43,360 bases of DNA from UMGS1225 sp034086705. GTDB lineage: Bacteria; Bacillota; Clostridia; Oscillospirales; CAG-272. This document shows, piece after piece, positions 1 through 7,980 of the stretch; within the stretch, counting starts at the first letter, position 1; each line of letters opens with the position of its first letter. Both the position numbers and the translations under genes were made by a program. Under the pieces are notes generated by a model. That model was not told where the DNA came from. It searched no databases and saw nothing but the letters and a program-made list of their open reading frames with translations. Location: positions 1 to 43,360 of the forward strand of contig JAXDZV010000074.1 in the NCBI GenBank assembly GCA_034086705.1, in the 5' to 3' direction.

Positions 1-366
1 TCACTGCAGAGGTGTAACTCCACACTGACCAAGGCTTTCAATATACCTCGCAAGCATATTATCGCCTGACACAATCATACGGCATTACACCGTCAATGTC
101 AAGCCGGGGAAATCCGTATGACAATGCTTTGGCTGAAAACTTCTTTTCTATACTCAAAATCGGGTGCATTTACCGAGTCAAACTTCAGACTTATGAGGAG
201 GCTCGCCTCCTCATAAGTGAATACATCCATTTTTATAACAATGAACGTATCCAATTAAAAACAAAACTGACTCCGCTTGAAAAACGAAATCAGTTTGTTG
301 CTTGATTTTTTAATATTCTACTTTAGAACTCTTTTTTGTACTCTCTGCACAATTTAGTGCAGTTCA
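1..366 (+). mobile_element. Right end of an IS3-family (IS150-like) insertion sequence
   Basis: The window opens inside an insertion sequence. It holds the last part of the transposase reading frame (18-305) followed by about 60 bases of non-coding end. The element appears to stop at 366. Read on the minus strand from there, the sequence starts TGAACTGCACTAAATT, the kind of terminus seen on IS150-group IS3 elements. The left part lies outside the window, so neither completeness nor a target-site duplication can be judged. Confidence 0.75.
18..305 (+). pseudogene. IS3-family transposase OrfB, C-terminal fragment (DDE integrase core)
   Basis: The frame reads HTDQGFQYTSQAYYRLTQSY and continues with SSRGNPYDNALAENFF and YNNERIQ. 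This is the end of the IS3 OrfB integrase core. The Asp of HTDQG and the Glu of ALAEN are 35 residues apart, the D(35)E spacing of this family. The first Asp of the triad lies upstream. In the same frame a TAA stop occurs at 15-17, just before the Asp, so this copy may be interrupted. A sequence error or a frame change near the window edge would look the same. From the ATG at 96 the remaining piece is 69 residues, far too short for an active transposase. Confidence 0.8.
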
Positions 367-393
367 ATGGGCTCCCAACTCTTTTTTGCTTTT

Positions 394-2106
394 TTAATCA
401 ATTGTTTTATCGATCAAATGACGAACAATTTTACGAGAAGTATTTTTTTGAAACTCTGTATCACGTAACTTGACAATGTTGACTGCTTTATAGGAAACGG
501 TGCGCTCATTAATCTTCCGAATTTCTTCATTGAAATACTGCGTAAGATTATCAATGCCACGTAGTTGCAAAGCATCGGTATCCGGGAAAATTTCTGCAAC
601 AATTGCTTCCTTTGCAGGATTGGATTTGCTTTGACCTGCATATACAACTACTTCACCTACACCATATATGCGTGAAATTTCTGTTTCTATTTCTTCCGGA
701 TAGACATTTTTTCCATTGGAAAAAATAATGAGATTCTTCAATCTTCCGGTAATATAGATCCAGCCATCTTCATCTAATTTGCCGTAATCACCGGTATGAA
801 AATACCCGTCTGCATCGAAAGCTGCTTTGGTTGCTTCGTCATCCTTGTAATAACCCAGCATGACATTTGGACCCTTGACGCAAATCTCTCCCTCACCGTT
901 TGCATCCGGGTCTGCAATCTTAACTTCTTCTCCAATGATTGGTGTGCCGACAGAACCTTTCTTTTGATACTTATTGCGATTGCAGGAGATTAAAGGGGAG
1001 CACTCCGTAATACCATAGCCGTTGAGGATTGTAATGCCGATTGCATCGAATGTATCGATTATATCCTGATTGAGGGCAGCTCCGCCGCAGATTATCATTT
1101 CCAGATTCCCACCGAAATTTTGCAAAATAGGACGGAAAAGAATCCGGCGCATATCAATTCCGATTCGTCGGAGATTATTGCTGAACTGAATCAGCTTATG
1201 CAAAGATGCGGTTTTTCCTTGTTTCTCAACGTTGTTCCAAATTCGTTTATAAAAGGTTTCAACAAAGAGAGGCACCAGAATCAAATGGCGTGGTTTTTGC
1301 TCTTTTAATTCCTGGAGAATATACCGTATGCCACTGGAAATATATACCGTACACCCCTGTGCAAGATGGCCAACAAAATTGACAGTTGAGCCGAATGTAT
1401 GATGCGGGGGAAGCACATTCAGGGTAGAAGGAGTAATTGCAAAATTATACATCCCCTGTGTCATGTCTGAAACAATATTATACTGTGAAAGCATAACGCC
1501 TTTTCCTTTACCGGTTGTGCCGGATGTGAAAACAATGGTTGCTAGGCGTTTGTTATCAATTTCATATTCATAAAACCCACGGTCTCCACCCGCAAAAAGC
1601 TGTGCACCTTCCGCAATGATCTCGTCCATTGTGGTATCTTCACTCTGTGCCACATCCTTGGACATACATACAAACAAAGTGTCCTGTGGCAACGCCGCGC
1701 GAATGGCGGGCAGCTTTTTGGAAATAATCGGACTGTAAAAAACCGCACTGCATTCTGCTGCCGCACAAGTGGCTGCCAAATCTTCCGCGGGAAGATCTTT
1801 GTCCAACGGCACTGTCACGGCTCCAACTGCCATGAGGCCAAAATAGGCACAAACCCAATGGTAGGAACTTTCGCCGATAATTGCAATATGCCGATTGTCA
1901 GCACTCCGCCGTATCATTCCTGTTCCAAAATCTCGGATATCATCTCGCATTTGTGAGAATGTCTTTGTTACGACTTTTGCATCCTTTGGATTTTCTTTAT
2001 AAATGATAGCAGCTTTATCAGGAAATTTTTTAGCGGCATTTTCCGTCAAAACACGAAAATTTTCAAAGACTGTTGTTTCATACAGCGGGTAGTTTTTCTG
2101 CTTCAC
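394..2106 (-). CDS. AMP-dependent acyl-CoA synthetase/ligase (long-chain fatty acid type)
   Basis: About 570 residues of the ANL superfamily, which adenylates a carboxylate and transfers it to CoA. Motifs in order: the P-loop-like TIVFTSGTTGKGKG near residue 195, the NGYGITECSP motif (A5), GYFHTGDYGKLDEDGWIYITGR (A7/A8 hinge), and a C-terminal lysine in QKNTSRK that fits the adenylation lysine. No signal peptide or membrane segment is seen. Substrate chain length cannot be read, but the overall look is that of clostridial long-chain fatty acid ligases. Start: the ATG at 2115 has GGAG only one base upstream, too close to act. The GTG at 2106 lies ten bases after AGGAG and is preferred. No hairpin terminator is visible between the stop and the insertion sequence 27 bases downstream. 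Confidence 0.88.
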   Translation of the reverse strand: MKQKNYPLYETTVFENFRVLTENAAKKFPDKAAIIYKENPKDAKVVTKTFSQMRDDIRDFGTGMIRRSADNRHIAIIGESSYHWVCAYFGLMAVGAVTVPLDKDLPAEDLAATCAAAECSAVFYSPIISKKLPAIRAALPQDTLFVCMSKDVAQSEDTTMDEIIAEGAQLFAGGDRGFYEYEIDNKRLATIVFTSGTTGKGKGVMLSQYNIVSDMTQGMYNFAITPSTLNVLPPHHTFGSTVNFVGHLAQGCTVYISSGIRYILQELKEQKPRHLILVPLFVETFYKRIWNNVEKQGKTASLHKLIQFSNNLRRIGIDMRRILFRPILQNFGGNLEMIICGGAALNQDIIDTFDAIGITILNGYGITECSPLISCNRNKYQKKGSVGTPIIGEEVKIADPDANGEGEICVKGPNVMLGYYKDDEATKAAFDADGYFHTGDYGKLDEDGWIYITGRLKNLIIFSNGKNVYPEEIETEISRIYGVGEVVVYAGQSKSNPAKEAIVAEIFPDTDALQLRGIDNLTQYFNEEIRKINERTVSYKAVNIVKLRDTEFQKNTSRKIVRHLIDKTID

Positions 2107-2150
2107 TTTGTGCATTCTCCTTTTTATACAGAATGTCCTTATACTTCAAT

Positions 2151-2179
2151 ATTCTACCATATTTTTTTGAAGAATGCAA
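2151..2179 (-). promoter_or_regulatory. Sigma-A type promoter of the acyl-CoA synthetase gene
   Basis: On the minus strand TTGCAT (2179-2174) and TAGAAT (2156-2151) are separated by 17 bases. They lie about 45 bases before the start codon. Confidence 0.6.
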
Positions 2180-2248
2180 CTGTTTTTTATAATCCTCTAT
2201 TTGCAATCGGACATCATTCCAGCTACTTATTCATATATATGACTAAAC

Positions 2249-2273
2249 GCACCGCCGTCAGAAGCTGCGGTGC
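2249..2273 (+). promoter_or_regulatory. Hairpin in the spoIIID leader
   Basis: GCACCGC (2249-2255) and GCGGTGC (2267-2273) form a perfect 7-bp stem with an 11-base loop, ending 23 bases before the spoIIID ATG. No T-run follows, so it is not an intrinsic terminator. A CATATATA box at 2232-2239 upstream could be a weak sigma-E style -10, but no good -35 is seen. Confidence 0.35.
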
Positions 2274-2296
2274 AGCCGGAAGGTACGGTGAGCATT

Positions 2297-2590
2297 ATGG
2301 ATTATTTCTATGAAAGGATGGTTATGCTTGGCGAGTATATCGCTTCGAGTGGTGCAACGGTACGTCAAGCAGCAAAGCGATTTGGAATTTCAAAGTCAAC
2401 GGTACATAAAGATATCACCTTTCGATTACCGCGCGAATGTCCCGCTTTATATGAGCAGGTTCGCATCATTCTGGACAGGAATAAAGCACAAAGGCATATG
2501 CGAGGAGGGGAGGCGACCAGAGAAAAATACAAACGTATCAAGCAAGCACACAGTTTGTCAAAAAAAGAGAATGAAGAAAGAAAAATATAG
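2297..2590 (+). CDS. spoIIID: Stage III sporulation transcriptional regulator SpoIIID
   Basis: A 97-residue DNA-binding protein. SpoIIID acts in the mother cell during sporulation, modulating sigma-E genes and promoting sigma-K expression. The helix-turn-helix reads VRQAAKRFGISKSTVHKD (about residues 22-39), followed by the family signatures RLPRECP and RHMRGGEATREKYK, close to the Bacillus protein. The length fits (about 90 residues). The chosen ATG has GGTGAG six bases upstream. An in-frame ATG at 2270 would add nine residues that are absent from the family. A 7-bp hairpin lies just before the ribosome binding site. The gene is followed after 57 bases by a LysR regulator on the same strand with its own promoter. 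Confidence 0.93.
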   Translation: MDYFYERMVMLGEYIASSGATVRQAAKRFGISKSTVHKDITFRLPRECPALYEQVRIILDRNKAQRHMRGGEATREKYKRIKQAHSLSKKENEERKI

Positions 2591-2616
2591 ACTTTTTTAA
2601 AAAAACGTGATATACT
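2588..2616 (+). promoter_or_regulatory. Sigma-A type promoter of the lysR gene
   Basis: TAGACT (2588-2593), a 17-base spacer and TATACT (2611-2616) lie about 30 bases before the lysR start. The -35 matches the consensus at four of six positions and overlaps the spoIIID stop codon. Confidence 0.5.
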
Positions 2617-2647
2617 GAACTGGAAGTAAAAATCGGGGAGAGCACAG

Positions 2648-3589
2648 ATGAATCTTTTGCACATGAAATATGCTGTAGTTATAGCAGAGAAAAAATCCAT
2701 CAATCGTGCCGCAGAGGTTTTATTTGTGGGGCAATCGGCGCTAAGCCGTTCTGTAAAAGAATTAGAGTCATCTTTAGGCGTGACACTATTTGAACGTAGC
2801 GCGAAAGGTATGTTTTTGACCCCGGAAGGTGAAGTATTTATACAACATGCGAAGTCATTGCTGGAACAGGTGGATGCGTTGGAAACAATGTTTTTGACCG
2901 GGAGGAAAACACGTCGATTTTCTGTCTGTGTACCGCGTGCCAGCTATATTGCGCATGCTTTTACAAATTTTACCTGCCGTTTACCGGCGGATATGCATAC
3001 AGAGCTTACCTATAAGGAAACTAATGCACTGCGCACGATCCAAAATTTGTTGACGGATGAGTATAAGCTTGGGATTATTCGATATGCTTCTCAATTCGAC
3101 ACCCATTTTAAATCCATGCTCGAGGAAAAAAATTTCAATTATGAGCTGATTGCAGAGTATTCTCATGTGATTGTCTTGAGTGCTGAGTCGCCGCTTGCTA
3201 AAAAAGATGATATTCTGCCGCAGGATCTGCGGGAATATACACAGATTGTTTATTCGGATTTGTATGTTCCCTCTGTTCCTCTTTCTTTGCTCAAAAAAGA
3301 AGAACTGCCAGACCCAACCACAAACAAAATTTGTGTTTTTGAGCGTGCCAGCCAATTCAATTTACTTTCCCATAACCCCGCCACTTACCTTTTTGCATCT
3401 CCTATTCCACCGGAATTGCTCTCGCAATATCACCTGGTACAAAAGCGATGTCCCTCTTTATCTCGAATGTATCGCGATGTTTTGGTGCATCGGCGTGACT
3501 ATGCACTGACAGAGTTGGATCGACTTTTTATCGAAGAGGTAGTTCGTTTAAAACGACGTATTTTTATAGACACAGATACCTGGGAGTAA
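2648..3589 (+). CDS. LysR-family transcriptional regulator
   Basis: A 313-residue protein with an N-terminal winged helix-turn-helix (residues about 4-62). It contains INRAAEVLFVGQSALSRSVK and LGVTLFERSAKGMFLTPEGE, the classic LysR layout, followed by a two-lobed effector-binding domain of ordinary length. The inducer cannot be read from sequence. GGGGAG precedes the ATG by seven bases. The gene lies directly upstream of, and parallel to, the hydrogenase operon, separated from it by a terminator and a separate promoter. It is therefore a candidate regulator of that operon by position only. LysR genes are more often divergent from their targets, which weakens that inference. Confidence 0.9.
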   Translation: MNLLHMKYAVVIAEKKSINRAAEVLFVGQSALSRSVKELESSLGVTLFERSAKGMFLTPEGEVFIQHAKSLLEQVDALETMFLTGRKTRRFSVCVPRASYIAHAFTNFTCRLPADMHTELTYKETNALRTIQNLLTDEYKLGIIRYASQFDTHFKSMLEEKNFNYELIAEYSHVIVLSAESPLAKKDDILPQDLREYTQIVYSDLYVPSVPLSLLKKEELPDPTTNKICVFERASQFNLLSHNPATYLFASPIPPELLSQYHLVQKRCPSLSRMYRDVLVHRRDYALTELDRLFIEEVVRLKRRIFIDTDTWE

Positions 3590-3623
3590 ACGCTGTATTT
3601 TCGCGGCGTTTACTCCGTTTTGC
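3584..3623 (+). terminator. Intrinsic terminator after lysR
   Basis: GAGTAAACGC (3584-3593) and GCGTTTACTC (3606-3615) form a perfect 10-bp stem with a 12-base loop, followed by a T-rich stretch. The lysR stop codon lies inside the left arm. Confidence 0.7.
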
Positions 3624-3667
3624 TTAATAGATACGCATGATGCAATACCCATATGAAAAAAAAGCAA

Positions 3668-3696
3668 TTGCACTGTTTGTGCCTGTGTGTTAAAAT
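3668..3696 (+). promoter_or_regulatory. Promoter of the kinase/hydrogenase operon
   Basis: TTGCAC (3668-3673), a 17-base spacer and TAAAAT (3691-3696) lie just after the lysR terminator and about 95 bases before the first gene of the operon. No second promoter was noticed before 9414. Confidence 0.5.
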
Positions 3697-3790
3697 TATG
3701 ACAAGCTAAATGTATAAATGCAAAGTAGCTTATTTGCGCCAAGCAACTGTTCACTTGGAAGGTGAGCGGAAGATAAAAGTGAGGCTTTCA

Positions 3791-4561
3791 ATGAATCTTG
3801 ATAAAATGATAGCGGTACGTAATAACAAAACAATCTACCGTGACGCAGATCGATGCCTAAAGGTATTTGAACCGGATTATTCTAAAACGGCTGTTTTTCA
3901 AGAAGCGCTGAATCAAACGAGAATGGAGCAAATAGGCTTGCCTGTTCCGAAAGTGCTTGGGATTACCTCTATAAATGGAAAATGGACAATCCTTTCAGAG
4001 TACATTAAAGGAAAAACCATGGCGCAATTGTTGGAAAAGTATCCGGAAAAAAAGAAAGAGTTTTTGCAAGAATTTGTTACACTTCAGTCAACAGTACATG
4101 AAAAAATCTGCCCGGATTTAGGAAAGATGAAAGATAAAATCAACCGCAAAATTACAAAGACTTCATTATCTGCAACACTTCGTTACGATTTACATGTACG
4201 TTTGGAAACCATGCCAAATCATACACAGGTCTGCCATGGTGATTTTAATCCCTCCAATATTCTCCTCACGCGTGACGGCACACCGTATATTTTAGATTGG
4301 GCACACGTCACACAGGGAAATGCTGCGGCAGATGCCGCATGCACCTATCTTCTTTTTTGGTTAAACAGTGATACAGATACTGCGCAGGAATATCTGCACT
4401 TATTCTGCCAAGAAAGCCATACACCGTTGCATTCTATTCAAGAATGGATCCCGATTGTTGCTGCCGCACGAAGTGTGGATGGCAATGCCGTACAGCGTGC
4501 ATTTTTACGTACCTGGCTGGATGTAGCTGACAATGAAAATGATGCCGGAGCAGTCCGGTGA
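3791..4561 (+). CDS. APH/choline-kinase-like small-molecule kinase
   Basis: A 256-residue protein with the aminoglycoside phosphotransferase/choline kinase fold. The Brenner-type catalytic loop is HGDFNPSNIL (starting at residue 149) and the metal-binding segment is YILDWAH near residue 168. An N-terminal lobe carries ILSEYIKGKTMAQLL (hinge). The true substrate is unknown. Such proteins are often annotated as aminoglycoside kinases, but most are not resistance enzymes, and this one sits at the head of a hydrogenase operon. The start at 3791 has GAGG six bases upstream. An upstream ATG at 3710 would add 27 residues with no family resemblance. The next gene begins 18 bases after the stop, suggesting co-transcription. 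Confidence 0.8.
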   Translation: MNLDKMIAVRNNKTIYRDADRCLKVFEPDYSKTAVFQEALNQTRMEQIGLPVPKVLGITSINGKWTILSEYIKGKTMAQLLEKYPEKKKEFLQEFVTLQSTVHEKICPDLGKMKDKINRKITKTSLSATLRYDLHVRLETMPNHTQVCHGDFNPSNILLTRDGTPYILDWAHVTQGNAAADAACTYLLFWLNSDTDTAQEYLHLFCQESHTPLHSIQEWIPIVAAARSVDGNAVQRAFLRTWLDVADNENDAGAVR

Positions 4562-4579
4562 AAAAAGGAGATAAATAAA

Positions 4580-4840
4580 ATGAAGATCAATGTATGTATC
4601 GGTTCTTCCTGTCATATCAAAGGGTCGCGTCAGGTAGTACAGCAGTTGCAATCTTTAATTCGGGAAAACAGAGTAAGCGATCAGGTTGAGCTGGCAGGCA
4701 CCTTTTGCATGGGGAAATGTCAGCAGGGGGTGTGCGTGATGGTGGATGATGCGTTTTATTCTGTTACGCCTGACTCGGTGGACCCCTTTTTTCATGCGCA
4801 TATACTGCAACCGCTCGACTGTGACCGGAAAGAAAATTAA
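4580..4840 (+). CDS. Thioredoxin-like [2Fe-2S] ferredoxin (first of tandem pair)
   Basis: An 86-residue protein related to the NuoE/HydC-type thioredoxin-fold ferredoxins. Four cysteines at 6, 11, 43 and 47 (CIGSSC and CMGKC) match the usual C-x4-C ... C-x3-C [2Fe-2S] ligands. A fifth cysteine is at 52. The likely role is soluble electron transfer to or from the hydrogenase-type proteins encoded next. AAGGAG precedes the ATG. It is a clear paralogue of the next gene, with the same length to the last cysteine and shared VTPD/ITPD and HxLQPL endings. Confidence 0.85.
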   Translation: MKINVCIGSSCHIKGSRQVVQQLQSLIRENRVSDQVELAGTFCMGKCQQGVCVMVDDAFYSVTPDSVDPFFHAHILQPLDCDRKEN

Positions 4841-4860
4841 CAAAAAACGAGGGATATGGA

Positions 4861-5160
4861 ATGATTATCCAAATATGCGTCGGCTCATCCTGTCATCTCA
4901 AGGGATCTGAACAGCTTGTTCATCAATTTCGAACGGCTGTTGAGGCGAATGGCCTTGGTGATGAAATTACGCTTGCAGGATCTTTCTGTACGGGTAACTG
5001 CAACCGGATCGGCGTTACAGTTATGATTGACGACGTAACATATGTAGGGATTACGCCGGATATGTTTGAGGATTTTTTTGCAAAACATGTACTGCAACCG
5101 CTAAAAAAAGGGGGTGAAAGTCAGTATGGATTGTCTAACACTGAAAAAGTCAAATTGTAA
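4861..5160 (+). CDS. Thioredoxin-like [2Fe-2S] ferredoxin (second of tandem pair)
   Basis: A 99-residue paralogue of the preceding gene with ligand cysteines again at 6, 11, 43 and 47 (CVGSSC and CTGNC). The core ends near the LQPL at about residue 83. The last 15 or so residues are an extension whose codons overlap the start of the next gene by 35 bases, so translation of the two is probably coupled. GAGG lies eight bases before the ATG. The role is inferred to be an electron carrier or redox partner for the hydrogenase-like proteins of this operon. Confidence 0.85.
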   Translation: MIIQICVGSSCHLKGSEQLVHQFRTAVEANGLGDEITLAGSFCTGNCNRIGVTVMIDDVTYVGITPDMFEDFFAKHVLQPLKKGGESQYGLSNTEKVKL

Positions 5161-6799
5161 AAATTGTTATAAATGCATCCGGCATTGTCCGGTAAAGTCG
5201 ATTCGCTTTTCCGGAAATCAAGCATATATTATCGAAAATGAGTGTATTCTGTGCGGACAGTGTTTTGTGGTTTGTCCACAGGATGCAAAGCAAATAGTCG
5301 ATGAGAGCGAGGCAGTGAAGGTATTGTTGCAGTCCGGGGATCCGGTAATTGTCAGCCTTGCGCCTTCCTTTGTAGCAAACTACAAAGGTATCGGCATTGA
5401 GTCTATGCGATCTGCACTTCGTTCGCTTGGATTTTATGACGTAGAAGAAACAGCAATCGGTGCTACCATTGTCAAAAATGAATATGAGCGCATGCTTTCT
5501 CACGGAAATAGGGACATTATTATTACCTCCTGTTGTCATTCGGTCAATTTGCTGATACAAAAGTATTTTCCGGCATTACTTCCATTTTTGGCTGATGTTT
5601 TATCCCCTATGCAAGCGCATTGCAAGGATATTAAACGCAGATATCCGAATGCAAAAACGGTCTTTGTTGGCCCCTGTGTTGCAAAAAAAGATGAGGCACA
5701 GTATTACGGAGGGATTGTAGACGCTGTTTTAACGTTTGACGAACTAACGGCAATGTTTAAAGAAGCTGGCATTACACTGCAGCCATCTGGGCTTCATAAT
5801 CCAAATAGCCGTGCACGCCTGTTTCCAACAACTGGAGGTATTCTAAACACGCTCTCTGTCCGTGATCCACAGTATACTTATCTTGCAATTGATGGTGTAG
5901 AAAACTGTATAGCTGCCTTGCAGGATATACAAAGCGGCGAACTGCATCATTGTTTTATTGAAATGTCAGCCTGCGTTGGTAGTTGTATCGGCGGTCCGGT
6001 TATGGAAAAATACCATCATTCTCCCGTGCAAGACTTTCTTAGTGTTACCCATTGTGCCGGGAAGGAAGACTTTTGCGTGGAGCAGCCACAGCAAGAACTG
6101 ATCCGTAAAAATTTTACTGCGATTGAACGCCATCTACAAATGCCAACGGAAGAACAAATTCGAGAAACATTGCACCAGATGGGGAAAATAAGACCGGAAC
6201 AGGAGTTGAACTGCGGCTCATGCGGGTACAATACATGCCGTGAAAAAGCAATTGCTATCTTACAAGGAAAGGCGGAAATCTCTATGTGTCTGCCTTTTTT
6301 GAAAGATAGGGCGGAAAGCTTTTCCGATCTGATTGTTCGTAACACACCAAACGGTCTTCTGGTACTCAATGAAAAGCTGGAAGTACAGCAAATTAACAAA
6401 GCAGCACTCAAAATTCTCAATGTCCGATACGCAAGTGACATCATGGGTGATCAGGTAGTACGGATTATGGAGCCCGGAGATTTTCTAACGGTATTAAATA
6501 AAGGCAAAGATATACGCAACAAGCGAATTTATTTGGCGGAATATGAAAAATATGTTGAAGAAACGATCCTCTATGATAAGGAATATCGCTTGTTGCTTTG
6601 TATTTTGCGAGATGTCACGGAAGAGGAGACACAGCGTGAGAAAAAAGAAAACATCCGCACGCAGACTGTAGAAATTGCAGATAAGGTTGTAGATAAGCAA
6701 ATGCGGATCGTGCAGGAAATCGCATCTCTGCTTGGAGAAACCGCTGCTGAGACAAAAATTGCACTTACAAAGCTGAAGGAGTCGATCAGCGATGAATAA
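5126..6799 (+). CDS. Sensory-type [FeFe]-hydrogenase with C-terminal PAS domain (HydS-like)
   Basis: A 557-residue protein. Order of parts: two [4Fe-4S] ferredoxin motifs (cysteines 11-21 and 40-50); an H-cluster domain (about 72-330) with ligands C137 (TSCCHS), C184 (VGPCVAKKDE), C283 and C287 (SACVGSCIGG); a CGSCGYNTC...C iron-sulfur motif (363-388); a PAS domain (about 400-500, NGLLVLNEKLEVQQINKAAL); and a helical tail. This layout is that of group C sensory hydrogenases, thought to sense H2 or redox state rather than turn H2 over fast. The Met of the catalytic MPC motif is Gly here, and the GGGQ end of L3 is absent. The neighbouring Cys of the proton path (C136) is kept. Start 5126 follows GGGGGTG; the ATG at 5114 is too close to it. 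It overlaps the previous and next genes. Confidence 0.87.
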   Translation: MDCLTLKKSNCKNCYKCIRHCPVKSIRFSGNQAYIIENECILCGQCFVVCPQDAKQIVDESEAVKVLLQSGDPVIVSLAPSFVANYKGIGIESMRSALRSLGFYDVEETAIGATIVKNEYERMLSHGNRDIIITSCCHSVNLLIQKYFPALLPFLADVLSPMQAHCKDIKRRYPNAKTVFVGPCVAKKDEAQYYGGIVDAVLTFDELTAMFKEAGITLQPSGLHNPNSRARLFPTTGGILNTLSVRDPQYTYLAIDGVENCIAALQDIQSGELHHCFIEMSACVGSCIGGPVMEKYHHSPVQDFLSVTHCAGKEDFCVEQPQQELIRKNFTAIERHLQMPTEEQIRETLHQMGKIRPEQELNCGSCGYNTCREKAIAILQGKAEISMCLPFLKDRAESFSDLIVRNTPNGLLVLNEKLEVQQINKAALKILNVRYASDIMGDQVVRIMEPGDFLTVLNKGKDIRNKRIYLAEYEKYVEETILYDKEYRLLLCILRDVTEEETQREKKENIRTQTVEIADKVVDKQMRIVQEIASLLGETAAETKIALTKLKESISDE

Positions 6800-7964
6800 C
6801 TTATGTTCAGATATCGGTTGGCGCAGCATCAACCATGAAGGAGAGGTGCTTTGCGGTGATCATGTGGATATCATTGAACAAAATGATGCATCCACTGTCA
6901 TTGTTTTGGCAGACGGGCTCGGTAGCGGCGTAAAAGCCAGTATCCTTTCTACACTGACTTCCAAGATCATCTCAACTATGATGGCCGAGGGGCTTGCTTT
7001 AGAAGACTGCGTTGCAACCATTGCTGCAACATTGCCGATTTGCTCGGTCCGCGGCGTTGCATACTCGACTTTTACGATTATTCACCTGATTGACAATGAA
7101 ATTGCAGAATTGATTCAATATGACAATCCGCAGATTATTTTTCTGCGTGACGATGCAGTGTATGAGTACCCTTACACAGAGATAAATATTGACGGCAAGC
7201 ATATCTTGCGATCCTCGATTCGGCTTCAGGAGGGGGATGTTTTTCTTGCAATGAGCGACGGTTGTCCACATGCCGGAATTGGATTGTCTTATAATTTTGG
7301 ATGGAAACGGGAAGAAATAGCAGATTTCATGAAGATGCTCGTTGGTGTTGGATATACAGCAAAAACACTTGCAACGATGTTGATCGAAGAGTGTAATAAA
7401 CAATACGGCGGTCATCCGGGCGATGATGCGACTGCATGTGTGGTACGTGTTAGGAAGCGCGAACCAATGAATCTTCTGTTTGGCCCACCACGTAACCCGG
7501 ATGACTGCGACCGAATGATGTCTTTATTTTTCGGGAAAGAGGGAAAACATATTGTTTGCGGTGGCACAACCTCTGCGATTGCAGCGAAATATTTAGGAAA
7601 AAAAGTAGAGGCAAGTCTTGACTTCGTATACAGTGATGTTCCACCGATTGCGCATATCGAGGGAGTAGATCTTGTTACAGAGGGGGTTATTACAATCAAT
7701 AAGGTGATTGAATATGCCAAAGATGCGCTTAATAAAAATGAAAAATATGAAAAATGGAGTATGCAAAAAGATGGCGCCTCGATGATTTGCCGCCTTTTGT
7801 TTGAAGAAGCGACAGACATCAATTTCTTCGTTGGGCGCGCTGTAAATCCTGCACATCAAAATCCGGATCTGCCCATCAATTTTAATATCAAAATGAATTT
7901 GGTTGAAGAATTGTGTAAATGCCTCAAGAGCATGGGCAAGCGCGTTAAAGTTTCTTATTTTTGA
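6792..7964 (+). CDS. SpoIIE-type PP2C serine phosphatase with unassigned C-terminal domain
   Basis: A 390-residue protein. Residues 1-220 form a SpoIIE/PP2C domain with metal-binding aspartates in VLADGLGSG (D41), AMSDGCPHAG (D156) and GHPGDDATACVV (D211/D212). The remaining 170 or so residues, starting at PMNLLFGPPRNP, match no domain I recognise and contain the glycine-rich HIVCGGTTSAIAAKYLG. The gene overlaps the HydS-like gene by eight bases, with AAGGAG upstream, so the sensor and the phosphatase are made together. SpoIIE-type phosphatases usually dephosphorylate anti-anti-sigma factors or similar switch proteins, but no such substrate gene is in view. The lack of an N-terminal membrane domain makes it distinct from true SpoIIE of sporulation. 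Confidence 0.85.
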   Translation: MNNLCSDIGWRSINHEGEVLCGDHVDIIEQNDASTVIVLADGLGSGVKASILSTLTSKIISTMMAEGLALEDCVATIAATLPICSVRGVAYSTFTIIHLIDNEIAELIQYDNPQIIFLRDDAVYEYPYTEINIDGKHILRSSIRLQEGDVFLAMSDGCPHAGIGLSYNFGWKREEIADFMKMLVGVGYTAKTLATMLIEECNKQYGGHPGDDATACVVRVRKREPMNLLFGPPRNPDDCDRMMSLFFGKEGKHIVCGGTTSAIAAKYLGKKVEASLDFVYSDVPPIAHIEGVDLVTEGVITINKVIEYAKDALNKNEKYEKWSMQKDGASMICRLLFEEATDINFFVGRAVNPAHQNPDLPINFNIKMNLVEELCKCLKSMGKRVKVSYF

Positions 7965-7980
7965 AAAGAGGAGAACTTGC

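Noticed and set aside
3791..4561. Aminoglycoside resistance gene
   Set aside because: Only the general kinase fold and catalytic loop match. Nothing in the sequence points to aminoglycosides, and the context is a hydrogenase operon.
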